NCBI RefSeq assembly: GCF_036375055.1
Contig: NZ_DASUSQ010000072.1
Coordinates: 62,001 to 126,000 of the forward strand
DNA: 64,000 nt
Reading direction: 5' to 3'
Source: Umezawaea sp036375055
Lineage (GTDB): Bacteria; Actinomycetota; Actinomycetes; Mycobacteriales; Pseudonocardiaceae
Shown: piece by piece, positions 34,048 to 42,011 of the stretch
Layout of the letters: each line of letters begins with the position of its first letter
Numbering within the stretch: position 1 is the stretch's first letter
The notes under the pieces: generated by a model
Told to the model about the DNA's origin: nothing
The model's database searches: none
The model's input: the letters and a program-made list of their open reading frames with translations, nothing else
Made by a program: the position numbers and the translations under genes

Positions 34048-34497
34048 ATGTCCGACAGGGTTGCCGTGATCGACGTCCACCTGCTCCTCGTCCGCGGTGA
34101 CGAGGTGCTGCTGTCCAAGCGGCGCGGCAGCTACGGGGACGGGATGTGGCACCTGCCCGCCGGGAAGTTGGAGGCGGGGGAGTCGGTGGCGGCGGCCGCC
34201 GTGCGGGAGGCGGGCGAGGAGGTCGGGGTGCGGATCGCGGAGGCCGACCTGCGGCTCGCGCACGTGGTGCACGCGCGGGGTGAAGGGGTGGAGCCGCGCC
34301 TCGGTCTGTTCTTCGAGGTGCGGCGGTGGGGTGGTGAGCCGGCCAACCGCGAACCGGACAAGTGCTACGAGGTGGCGTGGTTCCGGCGGGACCGGTTGCC
34401 GGACACCGTGATCCCGTACGCGCTCGCGGGCGTTCGGGGGTACCTGGACGGGGTGCCGTTCGGGGTGTTCGGGTGGCAGGTGGAAATCCCGTCGTGA
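34048..34497 (+). CDS. Nudix hydrolase
   Basis: A 149-residue Nudix enzyme. The Nudix box runs from residue about 37: G-K-L-E-A-G-E-S-V, then the REAGEEVGV core with the metal-binding glutamates. The start VAVIDVHLLLVRGDEVLLSKR is the typical first strand pair. The ATG at 34048 is chosen because homology begins there and the upstream in-frame sequence belongs to the PIN remnant region. The substrate, possibly a (d)NTP or nucleotide sugar, cannot be decided. Confidence 0.88.
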   Translation: MSDRVAVIDVHLLLVRGDEVLLSKRRGSYGDGMWHLPAGKLEAGESVAAAAVREAGEEVGVRIAEADLRLAHVVHARGEGVEPRLGLFFEVRRWGGEPANREPDKCYEVAWFRRDRLPDTVIPYALAGVRGYLDGVPFGVFGWQVEIPS

Positions 34498-34617
34498 GCG
34501 GTGCCACGGGCCGGTCGAGCCGCTAACGTGATCGGCGTTCGCCGACGTCGGACCACGTCCGGGGTCGACTGGTCCGAACGCACCAGCACTCGTCGGTTCC
34601 CGTGGGGGGAAGCAATC

Positions 34618-36534
34618 GTGTCCGTCAGATCGATGGTGTCGGCAGCCCTGGTGCTGCTGCTGGCCGGTACGTCCGCGGGCGTCGCGTCCGCCGAGCCCGC
34701 CGAGGGGCGGGCCGACCTCAGGGTGACGATCGCCTACGGCCAGGCCGAGTACCCGCCCGGCGCCGACCTCGCCGCGACGGTGACGGTCGAGAACACCGGC
34801 ACCGCCACCGCGGAGGGCCTCACGTTCGAGTTCAAGGCGAACTACGAGGTGCCGCCCGAGGAGTACGCGAAGGTCCGGGACCTCAAGCGGCTCGAACCCG
34901 GTGGGAAGCACTCCGCCGTCGTGGTCGGCAGGCAGCGCAACACCAACGAGGTCACGGGCACCCTCTTCGCCAGGGTGGACGTCGAGGGCGTCGTCGACCC
35001 GACCCCCGCCGACAACGAGTTCACCGCGAAGACCGGCATCGGCCTGGCGCGGGGCGCGGTCAACGGGACCGTCTACGTCGACGCCAACCGCAACGGGAAG
35101 GCCGACGAGGGCGAGGGCAGGGCGGGCGTCGAGTTCCACAGCACCGGCGGTTCGCCCGCCGTGTCGCTGGACGCCGTGACCGACGCGCGGGGCCGGTTCT
35201 CCTTCCGCAACGTGCCGACCGGCACCCACCGGCTGCGCTTCGGCGGCGCCGACGGGTTCGTGGTGAAGCCGGGCAGCAGCGTGTTCACCGTCGAGTCGGG
35301 CGAGGAGACGCTGCTCGAACTGGGCGCCGTCCGCCCGGTGTCCGAGGCGCTGACCGCGAAGCTCGACTTCGACCGGGCCGGCTACGGCAGGTCCGACCGG
35401 GTCGGTGTCGACGTCACGCTCACCAACAGGGGCGCGGAGGCGTTGACCGGTGTCGTCGCCGTCTGCCGGTCCGACGAGGACCACCTGCTCCCCGGCACCG
35501 GCCCCGGTTGGGCCCCGCTCGCGCCCGGTGGCGGGGGCGTCCGGGTCGGCGCGGGTGAGACCGAGGTCGTCCGGGTCACCGACGTCGTGCCGGACGGCGC
35601 GTTCACCGGCGGCGAGGTCGCCGTCCGGTGCGCGTTCGGCGACAACGGCGAGTTCACCGACGGCTACGCCGAAGCGTCCGACCGGGCCGACGTCGTCGGT
35701 GCGGTCGGCGACGTCGGGGGCGAGGTCCGGCACGGCGACCAGCCGCTGGCGGGCGTCGCGCTCGTCGTGCTGCGGCCGGGGACGCGGGAACTGCTCGGCC
35801 GCGCCACCACGGGCGCCGACGGCCGGTGGGCCGTCGAGGACCTGCCGGTGGGCGAGGTGACCGTGGTCGTCATCGGCCCCTGGAAGGACGCCGTGACGGG
35901 CGGCATCGACCACCTCGTCCGGATCAGGGGCGACCGGGAGGCCGTCGTCGACATCTCCGTCGTCCCCGGTCCCCTCGTCGCGGACCCGGACGCCGACCCC
36001 GAACTGGCCGCGACCGTCGAGTTCACCGCGGACACCTTCGCGCCGGACGCCGACGCCACGCTCAAGATCACCCTGGTCAACACCTCCGACGCCCCGATGA
36101 CCGTCGTCGCCCGGTGCGTCGACGGCGGCGACCTGCGCAACGACACCGACGCGTGGGGCGCGCTCGAACTCGACGGCCCCGGCCTCGACCTGGCGCCGGA
36201 CGAGACGAGGACCGTCGACGTCACCACCCCCGTCCCGCAGGCCGCGCGCGACCGCGGCGAGGTGGTGGTCCGGTGCGCCTTCGGGCCGCGGGTGGGCACG
36301 GCGTTCGTCACCGCCGAGGACAGGGCCGCGGTCTCCGGCGTGGTCACCACCTCGCCGACGACCACGACCCCGCCGACGACCACCACGTCCGCCGAGAGCG
36401 GCGGTGGGACGCCGGACGAGAACCTCGCCCGCACGGGCGCAGGCGTCATCGGCACCACGCTGCTCGGCGGCCTCGTGCTGGTGCTCGGTCTCGGAGCGGT
36501 GCTCCTCGGCCGCCGCAGGGGGAAGGCCGACTGA
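34618..36534 (+). CDS. secreted SdrD/CARDB-like repeat protein with LAXTG sorting signal
   Basis: A 638-residue cell-surface protein. The signal peptide (VLLLAGTSAGVASAEP, cleavage near 28) is followed by a CARDB/DUF11-like domain, an SdrD B-like segment (VYVDANRNGKADEGEGRAGV), and two related domains ending in GEVAVRCAFG and GEVVVRCAFG, each also holding VAVC/VARC, so a conserved Cys pair per repeat. A Thr/Pro-rich linker leads to LARTG at 603-607, a membrane helix and RRR, which is the LAXTG type used by class E sortases. GTG at 34618 has GGGGGGA upstream. Adhesive or structural role inferred. Confidence 0.82.
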   Translation: MSVRSMVSAALVLLLAGTSAGVASAEPAEGRADLRVTIAYGQAEYPPGADLAATVTVENTGTATAEGLTFEFKANYEVPPEEYAKVRDLKRLEPGGKHSAVVVGRQRNTNEVTGTLFARVDVEGVVDPTPADNEFTAKTGIGLARGAVNGTVYVDANRNGKADEGEGRAGVEFHSTGGSPAVSLDAVTDARGRFSFRNVPTGTHRLRFGGADGFVVKPGSSVFTVESGEETLLELGAVRPVSEALTAKLDFDRAGYGRSDRVGVDVTLTNRGAEALTGVVAVCRSDEDHLLPGTGPGWAPLAPGGGGVRVGAGETEVVRVTDVVPDGAFTGGEVAVRCAFGDNGEFTDGYAEASDRADVVGAVGDVGGEVRHGDQPLAGVALVVLRPGTRELLGRATTGADGRWAVEDLPVGEVTVVVIGPWKDAVTGGIDHLVRIRGDREAVVDISVVPGPLVADPDADPELAATVEFTADTFAPDADATLKITLVNTSDAPMTVVARCVDGGDLRNDTDAWGALELDGPGLDLAPDETRTVDVTTPVPQAARDRGEVVVRCAFGPRVGTAFVTAEDRAAVSGVVTTSPTTTTPPTTTTSAESGGGTPDENLARTGAGVIGTTLLGGLVLVLGLGAVLLGRRRGKAD

Positions 36535-36757
36535 CGGGTGGGGTGGTGTCGCGCGGCGGCGCCACCCCTGCCATGTTTGCGGTGTGCCCGCTCGCGCCAC
36601 GGACCCCGCCCCGACGCGGCCGACCACCACCCGGTCCCGGACCGGTGGTGCGCCGCACCGGTCGGAGTGGTGGACTGTCGCCCGTGCCACACATAGGACG
36701 TCTCGAAGACCCGGCGGTGCATAGTGCTGGTTTGACCGGACGACCTGGGGAGACGGC

Positions 36758-37522
36758 GTGACGTCGCTGGAGCCGCTCGAAATGCTCGCCGTGGTGATCG
36801 CGGGGGTGTTCGCGGGCGGGATCAACACCGTGGTCGGCTCGGGCACCCTCATCACGTTCCCGGTGCTGCTCGCGGTCGGCTACCCGCCGGTGGTCGCGAA
36901 CGTCTCGAACAGCCTCGGCCTGGTGCCGGGGTCGCTGAGCGGCGCGTTCGGCTACCGCGAGGAGCTCAAGGGCCAGGCCGCGCGGGTCAAGCGCCTGCTG
37001 CCCGCGTCGATCCTGGGCGGGATCGTCGGCGCGATCCTGCTCGTGACGCTGCCGGAGAAGGCGTTCTCGGCGATCGTGCCCGTGCTGATCGTCATCGCGC
37101 TGGTGCTCGTCGTCGCGCAGCCGTGGCTGAACCGCAAGCTGGCCGAACGGACGGCGCAACGGCCCGCGGACGGCGGGCTGCTGCTGTGGTTCGGGGTGTT
37201 CGCCGGTGGCATCTACGGCGGCTACTTCGGTGCGGCGCAAGGGGTTCTGGTGATGGGCATGATGGGTGTGCTGATCACCGAGCACCTCCAGCGGCTCAAC
37301 GCGCTGAAGAACGTGCTGACCGCGTTCGTGAACCTGGTCGCGGGCGTGCTGTTCATCTTCATCGCCGACATCGCGTGGACGGCCGTGCTGCTGCTCGCGC
37401 TCGGCTCGGTCGTCGGCGGCCAGATCGGCGCGAAGGTCGGCCGCAAGCTGCCGCCGACCGCCCTCCGCGCCGTCATCGTCGTCGTGGGACTCGTCGCGAT
37501 CGCGAAACTGCTACTGGGCTGA
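36758..37522 (+). CDS. TSUP family (TauE/SafE) membrane permease
   Basis: A 254-residue protein with about eight helices arranged as two repeats; FAGGINTVVGSGTLITFPVLLAVG and YGGYFGAAQGVLVMGMMG are the family's characteristic half-repeat motifs. Family members move sulfite, sulfonates or other organic anions. GTG at 36758 follows GGGGAG. It overlaps the convergent aminotransferase gene by 12 bases. The 220 bp upstream hold no gene I can see. Confidence 0.92.
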   Translation: MTSLEPLEMLAVVIAGVFAGGINTVVGSGTLITFPVLLAVGYPPVVANVSNSLGLVPGSLSGAFGYREELKGQAARVKRLLPASILGGIVGAILLVTLPEKAFSAIVPVLIVIALVLVVAQPWLNRKLAERTAQRPADGGLLLWFGVFAGGIYGGYFGAAQGVLVMGMMGVLITEHLQRLNALKNVLTAFVNLVAGVLFIFIADIAWTAVLLLALGSVVGGQIGAKVGRKLPPTALRAVIVVVGLVAIAKLLLG

Positions 37523-38581
37523 CCAGGCCTTCGCGGCGGCCAGGAACGCGTCGTTCTCGTCCGGCTCGCCGATCGTGACCCGCGCGCCGTCACCGGCGAA
37601 CGCGCGCACGACGACCTTGTGCGCCAGGCAGTGGTCGTTGAACTCCAGCGTCCGCTCGCCCAGCGGCAGCCACACGAAGTTCGCCTGCGTCTCCGGCACC
37701 TCGAACCCGGCGTCGAGCAGCGCGCCCCGCACCCGGCCCCGTTCGGCGACGATCGCGCGGCACCGCTCCATCAGCTCGGCCTCGGCGTCGAGCGACGCGA
37801 TGGCGGCGACCTGCGCGAGCGCGTTCACGGCGAACGGCACGTACACCTTGCGCAGCGCCTCCACGACCGGCTCGGACGCCACGGCGTAGCCGATCCGCAG
37901 CCCGGCGAGGCCGTAGGCCTTGGAGAACGTGCGCAGCACGGCCACGTTCGCCCGCCCCCGAGACCACTGCGCCTTGGCGAACTCGACGCCGTCCGGCACG
38001 TGCGGGTCGTCGACGAACTCCTTGTAGGCCTCGTCGAGCACGACCAGCACGTCGGCGGGGACCTCCTCGACGAAGGCCTCGAGCTGCTCGGCGCGCACGG
38101 CGGTGCCGGTCGGGTTGTTCGGGTTGCACACGAACACCAGACGGGTCCTCGGAGTGATCGCCGCGGCCATCGCGTCCAGGTCCAGCTCGTGCCCACCGGT
38201 CAGCGGCACGCGCACCTGCGCGGCGCCCACGACGTGCGTGAGCAGCGGGTAGGCCTCGAACGAGCGCCACGGGAACAGCACCTCGTCGCCGTCGGCGCAG
38301 GTGGCCTGGATGAGCTGCTGGCACAGGGTCACGGAACCGCTGCCGGTCGTGACCTGGCCCGCGGGCACGCCGAGCTTGTCGGCGAGCCGTTCGACGAGGT
38401 CGGTGCACCCGGTGTCCGGGTAGCGGTTCATCGCGGTCGCCGCCTCGGCGACCGCGCGCACGACGCTGGGCAGCGGACCGGCCGACACCTCGTTGCTGGC
38501 GAGCTTGATCGCACCCGGCACGGTCTTGCCGGGGACGTAGGACGGCAGCGCGTCCAGATCGGCGCGGGTTCGCACGGTCAT
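37511..38581 (-). CDS. hisC: histidinol-phosphate / aromatic amino acid aminotransferase
   Basis: A 356-residue fold-type I PLP aminotransferase. Visible motifs: KLASNEVSAGPLPSV, GSGSVTLCQQLIQA, VFVCNPNNPTGT, DEAYKEFVDD, and the PLP lysine in RTFSKAYGLAGLRIGY near residue 219. It resembles the HisC2/Pat type (M. tuberculosis Rv3772), which also transaminates phenylpyruvate and hydroxyphenylpyruvate; prephenate dehydrogenase at 62793 would supply the tyrosine branch. ATG at 38581 is followed by TVRTRADLDALPSYVPGK. Confidence 0.92.
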   Translation of the reverse strand: MTVRTRADLDALPSYVPGKTVPGAIKLASNEVSAGPLPSVVRAVAEAATAMNRYPDTGCTDLVERLADKLGVPAGQVTTGSGSVTLCQQLIQATCADGDEVLFPWRSFEAYPLLTHVVGAAQVRVPLTGGHELDLDAMAAAITPRTRLVFVCNPNNPTGTAVRAEQLEAFVEEVPADVLVVLDEAYKEFVDDPHVPDGVEFAKAQWSRGRANVAVLRTFSKAYGLAGLRIGYAVASEPVVEALRKVYVPFAVNALAQVAAIASLDAEAELMERCRAIVAERGRVRGALLDAGFEVPETQANFVWLPLGERTLEFNDHCLAHKVVVRAFAGDGARVTIGEPDENDAFLAAAKAWSAQ

Positions 38582-38717
38582 CGGGAAGAACTCCTTCCGG
38601 CCAGCACCGGTGCGGGCCTGAGCTGGACGTTATCCCCTCGAACGCGGGGCGGGGGACACTGGTCCGTCTGGTTGGTCACGTTGACGCCCGTTCACCTCAG
38701 CGTGGAAGGGTAGGTCC

Positions 38718-39404
38718 ATGACTCAGACCCGGACCGAGACGATCCCGCTCACCGACGGCCGTGACCTGAGGCTGACCGTCGCCGAGCCGGAGAACGCCGT
38801 TCGCGGCGGCTTGGTCGTCCTGCACGAGGCCCGCGGCGTGACGGACACCGTGCGCGGCCTCGTCGGCACCCTCGCCGACGAGGGCTGGCTCGTGGTCGCC
38901 CCCCACCTCTACCACGACGCGGACGAGGTGGCCGACGGCGACGTGTCGGACCAGGTCAGCAAGCTGTCCGGGGAAGCGGTGCTCGCGGACACCGACGTCG
39001 CCTTCGTGTGGCTCGGCGAGCAGGGCGTCCCGGCCGACCGGATGGGCGTGCTGGGCTTCGACCTCGGCGGCGCGGTCGCGATGGTCGTGGCGGGAAGCCG
39101 AACCATCGGCGCGGCCGTGACGATCGGCGGCGGCGGCATCCTCACCCCGCTGTCGGACGGCCTCCCGTCGCTGGTGGAGGTGGCCGAGGAGCTGACGTGC
39201 CCGTGGCTCGGCCTCTACGGCGACGAGGACGGCGAGATCGCGCTCGCCGACGTGGAGAAGCTGCGCGACGCGGCGGCCTCCGCCGAGGTCGCGACGGACG
39301 TCGTGCGGTTCGCGGACTCCAGCCACCGCTTCGACACCTCGCCCGCCGCCAGCGCGGAGGCGTGGCACCGCGCGCTGAACTGGTTCGACTCGCACCTGCG
39401 GTAA
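38718..39404 (+). CDS. dienelactone hydrolase family protein with Asp at the nucleophile position
   Basis: A 228-residue alpha/beta-hydrolase. The family patterns VVLHEARGVTDTVRGL and LVVAPHLYH are present, as are an acidic residue in YGDEDGEI near 178 and the His in DSSHRFDTS near 206. The nucleophile elbow reads GFDLGG with Asp115, where dienelactone hydrolases have Cys and esterases Ser. It may use Asp as nucleophile, as haloalkane dehalogenases do, or be catalytically altered. ATG at 38718 follows GGAAGGGTAGG. It diverges from hisC. Confidence 0.85.
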   Translation: MTQTRTETIPLTDGRDLRLTVAEPENAVRGGLVVLHEARGVTDTVRGLVGTLADEGWLVVAPHLYHDADEVADGDVSDQVSKLSGEAVLADTDVAFVWLGEQGVPADRMGVLGFDLGGAVAMVVAGSRTIGAAVTIGGGGILTPLSDGLPSLVEVAEELTCPWLGLYGDEDGEIALADVEKLRDAAASAEVATDVVRFADSSHRFDTSPAASAEAWHRALNWFDSHLR

Positions 39405-39505
39405 ACCTCTTTCCGGCGGATTGGAACCGGAGGGCGGCACGGGTACATCTAAGGGAGGTGTCCGCGGCAGAGGCGCGGGCACCTGCTGGGCGAGGGGGAT
39501 AGCCG

Positions 39506-39955
39506 ATGACCGAGGACAACGCCGTGCCGCCGGTGGCGGCGGCGCCGCCGCCGCAACCGAACTTCACCACCGTCGCGCAGGCGGACCTGGTGTCCGCGCA
39601 CAGCGCGGTCGCGGCCGTCGACCAGGCCGTGGACACCGGCAAGATCGCGCTGGACAAGGGATCGGCCGACGACCTCATCAAGGCCATCGCGGAGGCGCGC
39701 GACCGGGTCCAGGACCTCTACGACTCGGTCCGCGACCAGCTCGACATCCCGTTGCAGTTCGGCGACAACTGGGTCGGCCGCTCGATCAGCCGCCGGTTGC
39801 GCCAGGTCGCGGTGGGCGACCAGCAGTCGGCGGTGTTCGTGATCCGCGAGTTCATGGACGTGCTGGAGGACGTGGAGACGACCGTCCGGCAGGCGGCGAA
39901 GAACACCGATGACCACGACGAGGACATCGCGCACACGATGGGCGGTAAGGGCTGA
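39506..39955 (+). CDS. small helical protein, first gene of an ESX substrate operon
   Basis: A 149-residue protein with a Pro/Ala-rich start and a helical core (ADLVSAHSAVAAVDQAVDTG, then DLIKAIAEARDRVQDLYDSV). No signal peptide. It has no name I recognise, but it is fused by a 1-base stop/start overlap (TGATG) to a PPE-like gene, which suggests the role of a PE-like or WXG100-like partner. ATG at 39506 with GAGGGGG upstream. Confidence 0.7.
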   Translation: MTEDNAVPPVAAAPPPQPNFTTVAQADLVSAHSAVAAVDQAVDTGKIALDKGSADDLIKAIAEARDRVQDLYDSVRDQLDIPLQFGDNWVGRSISRRLRQVAVGDQQSAVFVIREFMDVLEDVETTVRQAAKNTDDHDEDIAHTMGGKG

Positions 39956-41187
39956 TGCCGGGCGACAAGCAGGACAAACCGCCGAACCCGTACCCGGAGC
40001 CGCGGCAGGGGGAGCCGTCGGAGCTGGGTGAGAAGGTCGACTGGATGACCTACTCGCACCAGGAGCTCTACGACATGGTGCACACGGGCGTCGACCTCAC
40101 CAGCGCCGCGTCGGTCAAGGACGGCTGGACCACCCTCGGCACCACCCTCGCCGAGGTGAAGGACCAGCTCATCAGCGCGGTCTTCGCCTCGTCGAGCGGG
40201 TGGGAGGGCGAGTCCGCCGAGAAGGCCCGCGACGGCCTGCTCACCGTGGTGAAGTGGGCGGAGAACACCAGCGACCACGCCACCAACGTCGCCGAGTGCA
40301 TCAACCTGGAGATCGAGCACGTGGTGACGGCGCGGGAGCAGATGCCGAAGCCCGCGCCCGCCCCCACGCCCGTGGCGCCGGTCGACCAGCTGGTCACACC
40401 GACCACGACCCCGGTGGCCCCGGTCAGCCGGATCGCCGTCGACGCGCTGACGCCCGTGGACCCGGCCGACCCCGGTCAGCTGACGACGCGGTCGCCGTTC
40501 ACCGGCATCGACCAGGTCGGCGCGCCGGTCGTGGCCGAGACCGCGGCCGTCGACGCGGGCCACCGCGCGGCCGCCGACGTGATGGCCGCGTTCCAGCAGG
40601 GTTCGTTCGCGGTCGACCAGACCGTGCCCGCGTTCAGCGCGCCGGTGAACCCGGTGGCGGCGCCCGAGGTCCTGCCGGGCACCGGCGGCGCCCCCTCTCC
40701 GACGACCCGCGTCGACGGCTCGCCCGTCGTGGTCGCCAACCCGACGACCGGTGCTCCGGTGGCTGGCCGCACGGCGACGTCCAGCGGCAGCGGTCACCGC
40801 TCCGGCGGTGGCGGTGCCGGTGGAGGCGGCGGGTACGCCCCCGCGGCCCGCGGCGGCTACTCGGCGGGCGGCTACTCCGGTGCGGGCCAGTCCTCCGGCG
40901 GCGGTGGTGCGGGCGGCTCGTCCAGCCCGATCACCCCCGGCGGCTCCAGCGGCGTCATCGGCGGCACCGACTCCCGCGCCTCGTCGGCGCAGACCTCGAC
41001 CTCCCAGGCCCCCAAGGTCGCGGGCGGCGCGGCCGTGCCGGGCGGCATGATGGGCGCGCCGATGGCCGCGGGTCCCCTGGCGGGCCGCGACGACGAGACG
41101 GGCCACCGCCGGGCCCGGTACCTCGAAGAGGACGACAACCTGTTCGGCGTCGACAAGAAGGCCGCGCCGCCGGTGATCGGCACGTGA
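39955..41187 (+). CDS. PPE-like / WXG100-containing type VII secretion substrate
   Basis: A 410-residue protein with an N-terminal helical hairpin carrying the WxG motif Trp83-Glu84-Gly85 (SGWEGESAEKARDGL), a Pro/Val/Thr-rich middle, a long Gly/Ser-rich run (about 275-340) and the conserved actinobacterial tail RYLEEDDNLFGV...APPVIG. This layout matches PPE-domain ESX substrates of non-mycobacterial actinobacteria. ATG at 39955; its stop overlaps the espG start by 4 bases. Expected to be exported by an ESX machine that is not encoded in this window. Confidence 0.82.
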   Translation: MPGDKQDKPPNPYPEPRQGEPSELGEKVDWMTYSHQELYDMVHTGVDLTSAASVKDGWTTLGTTLAEVKDQLISAVFASSSGWEGESAEKARDGLLTVVKWAENTSDHATNVAECINLEIEHVVTAREQMPKPAPAPTPVAPVDQLVTPTTTPVAPVSRIAVDALTPVDPADPGQLTTRSPFTGIDQVGAPVVAETAAVDAGHRAAADVMAAFQQGSFAVDQTVPAFSAPVNPVAAPEVLPGTGGAPSPTTRVDGSPVVVANPTTGAPVAGRTATSSGSGHRSGGGGAGGGGGYAPAARGGYSAGGYSGAGQSSGGGGAGGSSSPITPGGSSGVIGGTDSRASSAQTSTSQAPKVAGGAAVPGGMMGAPMAAGPLAGRDDETGHRRARYLEEDDNLFGVDKKAAPPVIGT

Positions 41188-41954
41188 CTGGGGACCCCGT
41201 GGTCTTCCGGCTCGCCGCCCAGGAGTTCTTCACCCTGTGGCAGGCGGTGCACGGCGACCGCCAGCCCGTACCGGTGGGCGCCAAGCACTACGGCCGCACC
41301 GGAGCCGAGCGGGCCGAGCTGGCGGCGACGTGCTCGCGCACGCTGTCCGCCCGCGGCCTCGGCACGGTCCAGCGGCCCGACGGCGACCTGCACGCGCTGC
41401 TGCGCGGGCTGGTCGAGTTCGACGTCGGCCTGGAACTGGTCTTCTCCCGTCGCGGCGAGACGGCGCGCGGCCTGGCCACGGCGGGCTGGCACGGCGCGTT
41501 CGTCGCACGGGTCGGCGACCAGGTCCAGCTCGCCTCGTTCCGGCCGACCGCGCTGGCGTCGATCACCGTGTCCACCCTGCCCCCGGCGCCCGCGGGCGCG
41601 GGCCGTTCGGTGAACGTCCGCTGGGACGACTACCTGGCGGCGGGCCGGGCAGGCGAGCGCGACGGTGTGGAGGGCTTCCTGGAGGTCCTGCGGTACGCCG
41701 GGGTGCGCGAGCCGGAGGCGAACACGCTCGTGCGCGCCGTGACGACCCGCAGCGGCGGCGGTCAGGTCGCCCTGGTCGCCCGCGACCGCTCGGGGCGGGT
41801 CCACCCCACCGGCCGGACCCTCTCGTGGATGGACAGCCACGAGGGCCGGTACCTCGTGCGGCAGGACGGCGGCTGGTTCATCCTCGCCCCGGCCGATCCG
41901 GGCAGGCTCACGTCCGCGCTGGAGGACCTGGTGGCGGCCGACGGTCGCGTGTGA
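41184..41954 (+). CDS. espG: ESX secretion-associated chaperone EspG
   Basis: A 256-residue EspG-family protein, the cytosolic chaperone that binds PE/PPE heterodimers before type VII export. Features recognised: FRLAAQEFFTLWQAV near the start, the central GLVEFDVGLELVFSRRGETARGL strand region, and the C-terminal SWMDSHEGRYLVRQDGGWFILAPAD. GTG at 41184 overlaps the PPE-like stop (GTGA), placing chaperone and client in one coupled operon. Confidence 0.88.
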   Translation: MTGDPVVFRLAAQEFFTLWQAVHGDRQPVPVGAKHYGRTGAERAELAATCSRTLSARGLGTVQRPDGDLHALLRGLVEFDVGLELVFSRRGETARGLATAGWHGAFVARVGDQVQLASFRPTALASITVSTLPPAPAGAGRSVNVRWDDYLAAGRAGERDGVEGFLEVLRYAGVREPEANTLVRAVTTRSGGGQVALVARDRSGRVHPTGRTLSWMDSHEGRYLVRQDGGWFILAPADPGRLTSALEDLVAADGRV

Positions 41955-42011
41955 CGAGGTGTGTGGGCGTCCGCTGTGGTTCTGAGCCGTCCGATCGGCT
42001 AGGAACGGGGT

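Noticed and set aside
33727..34497. A single 256-residue gene covering the PIN remnant and the Nudix hydrolase
   Set aside because: Only residues from 108 on match the Nudix family, and the upstream part fits a PIN remnant that changes frame. The fusion frame is open by chance.
33835..36855. A 1006-codon minus-strand frame opposite the Nudix and LAXTG protein genes
   Set aside because: The plus strand carries a signal peptide, repeat domains and sorting signal; the minus product is Arg/Pro/His-rich without domains.
40795..40960. Tandem repeat or CRISPR-like array
   Set aside because: The repetition comes from Gly/Ser codons in the PPE-like protein; there are no spacers or constant repeat units.
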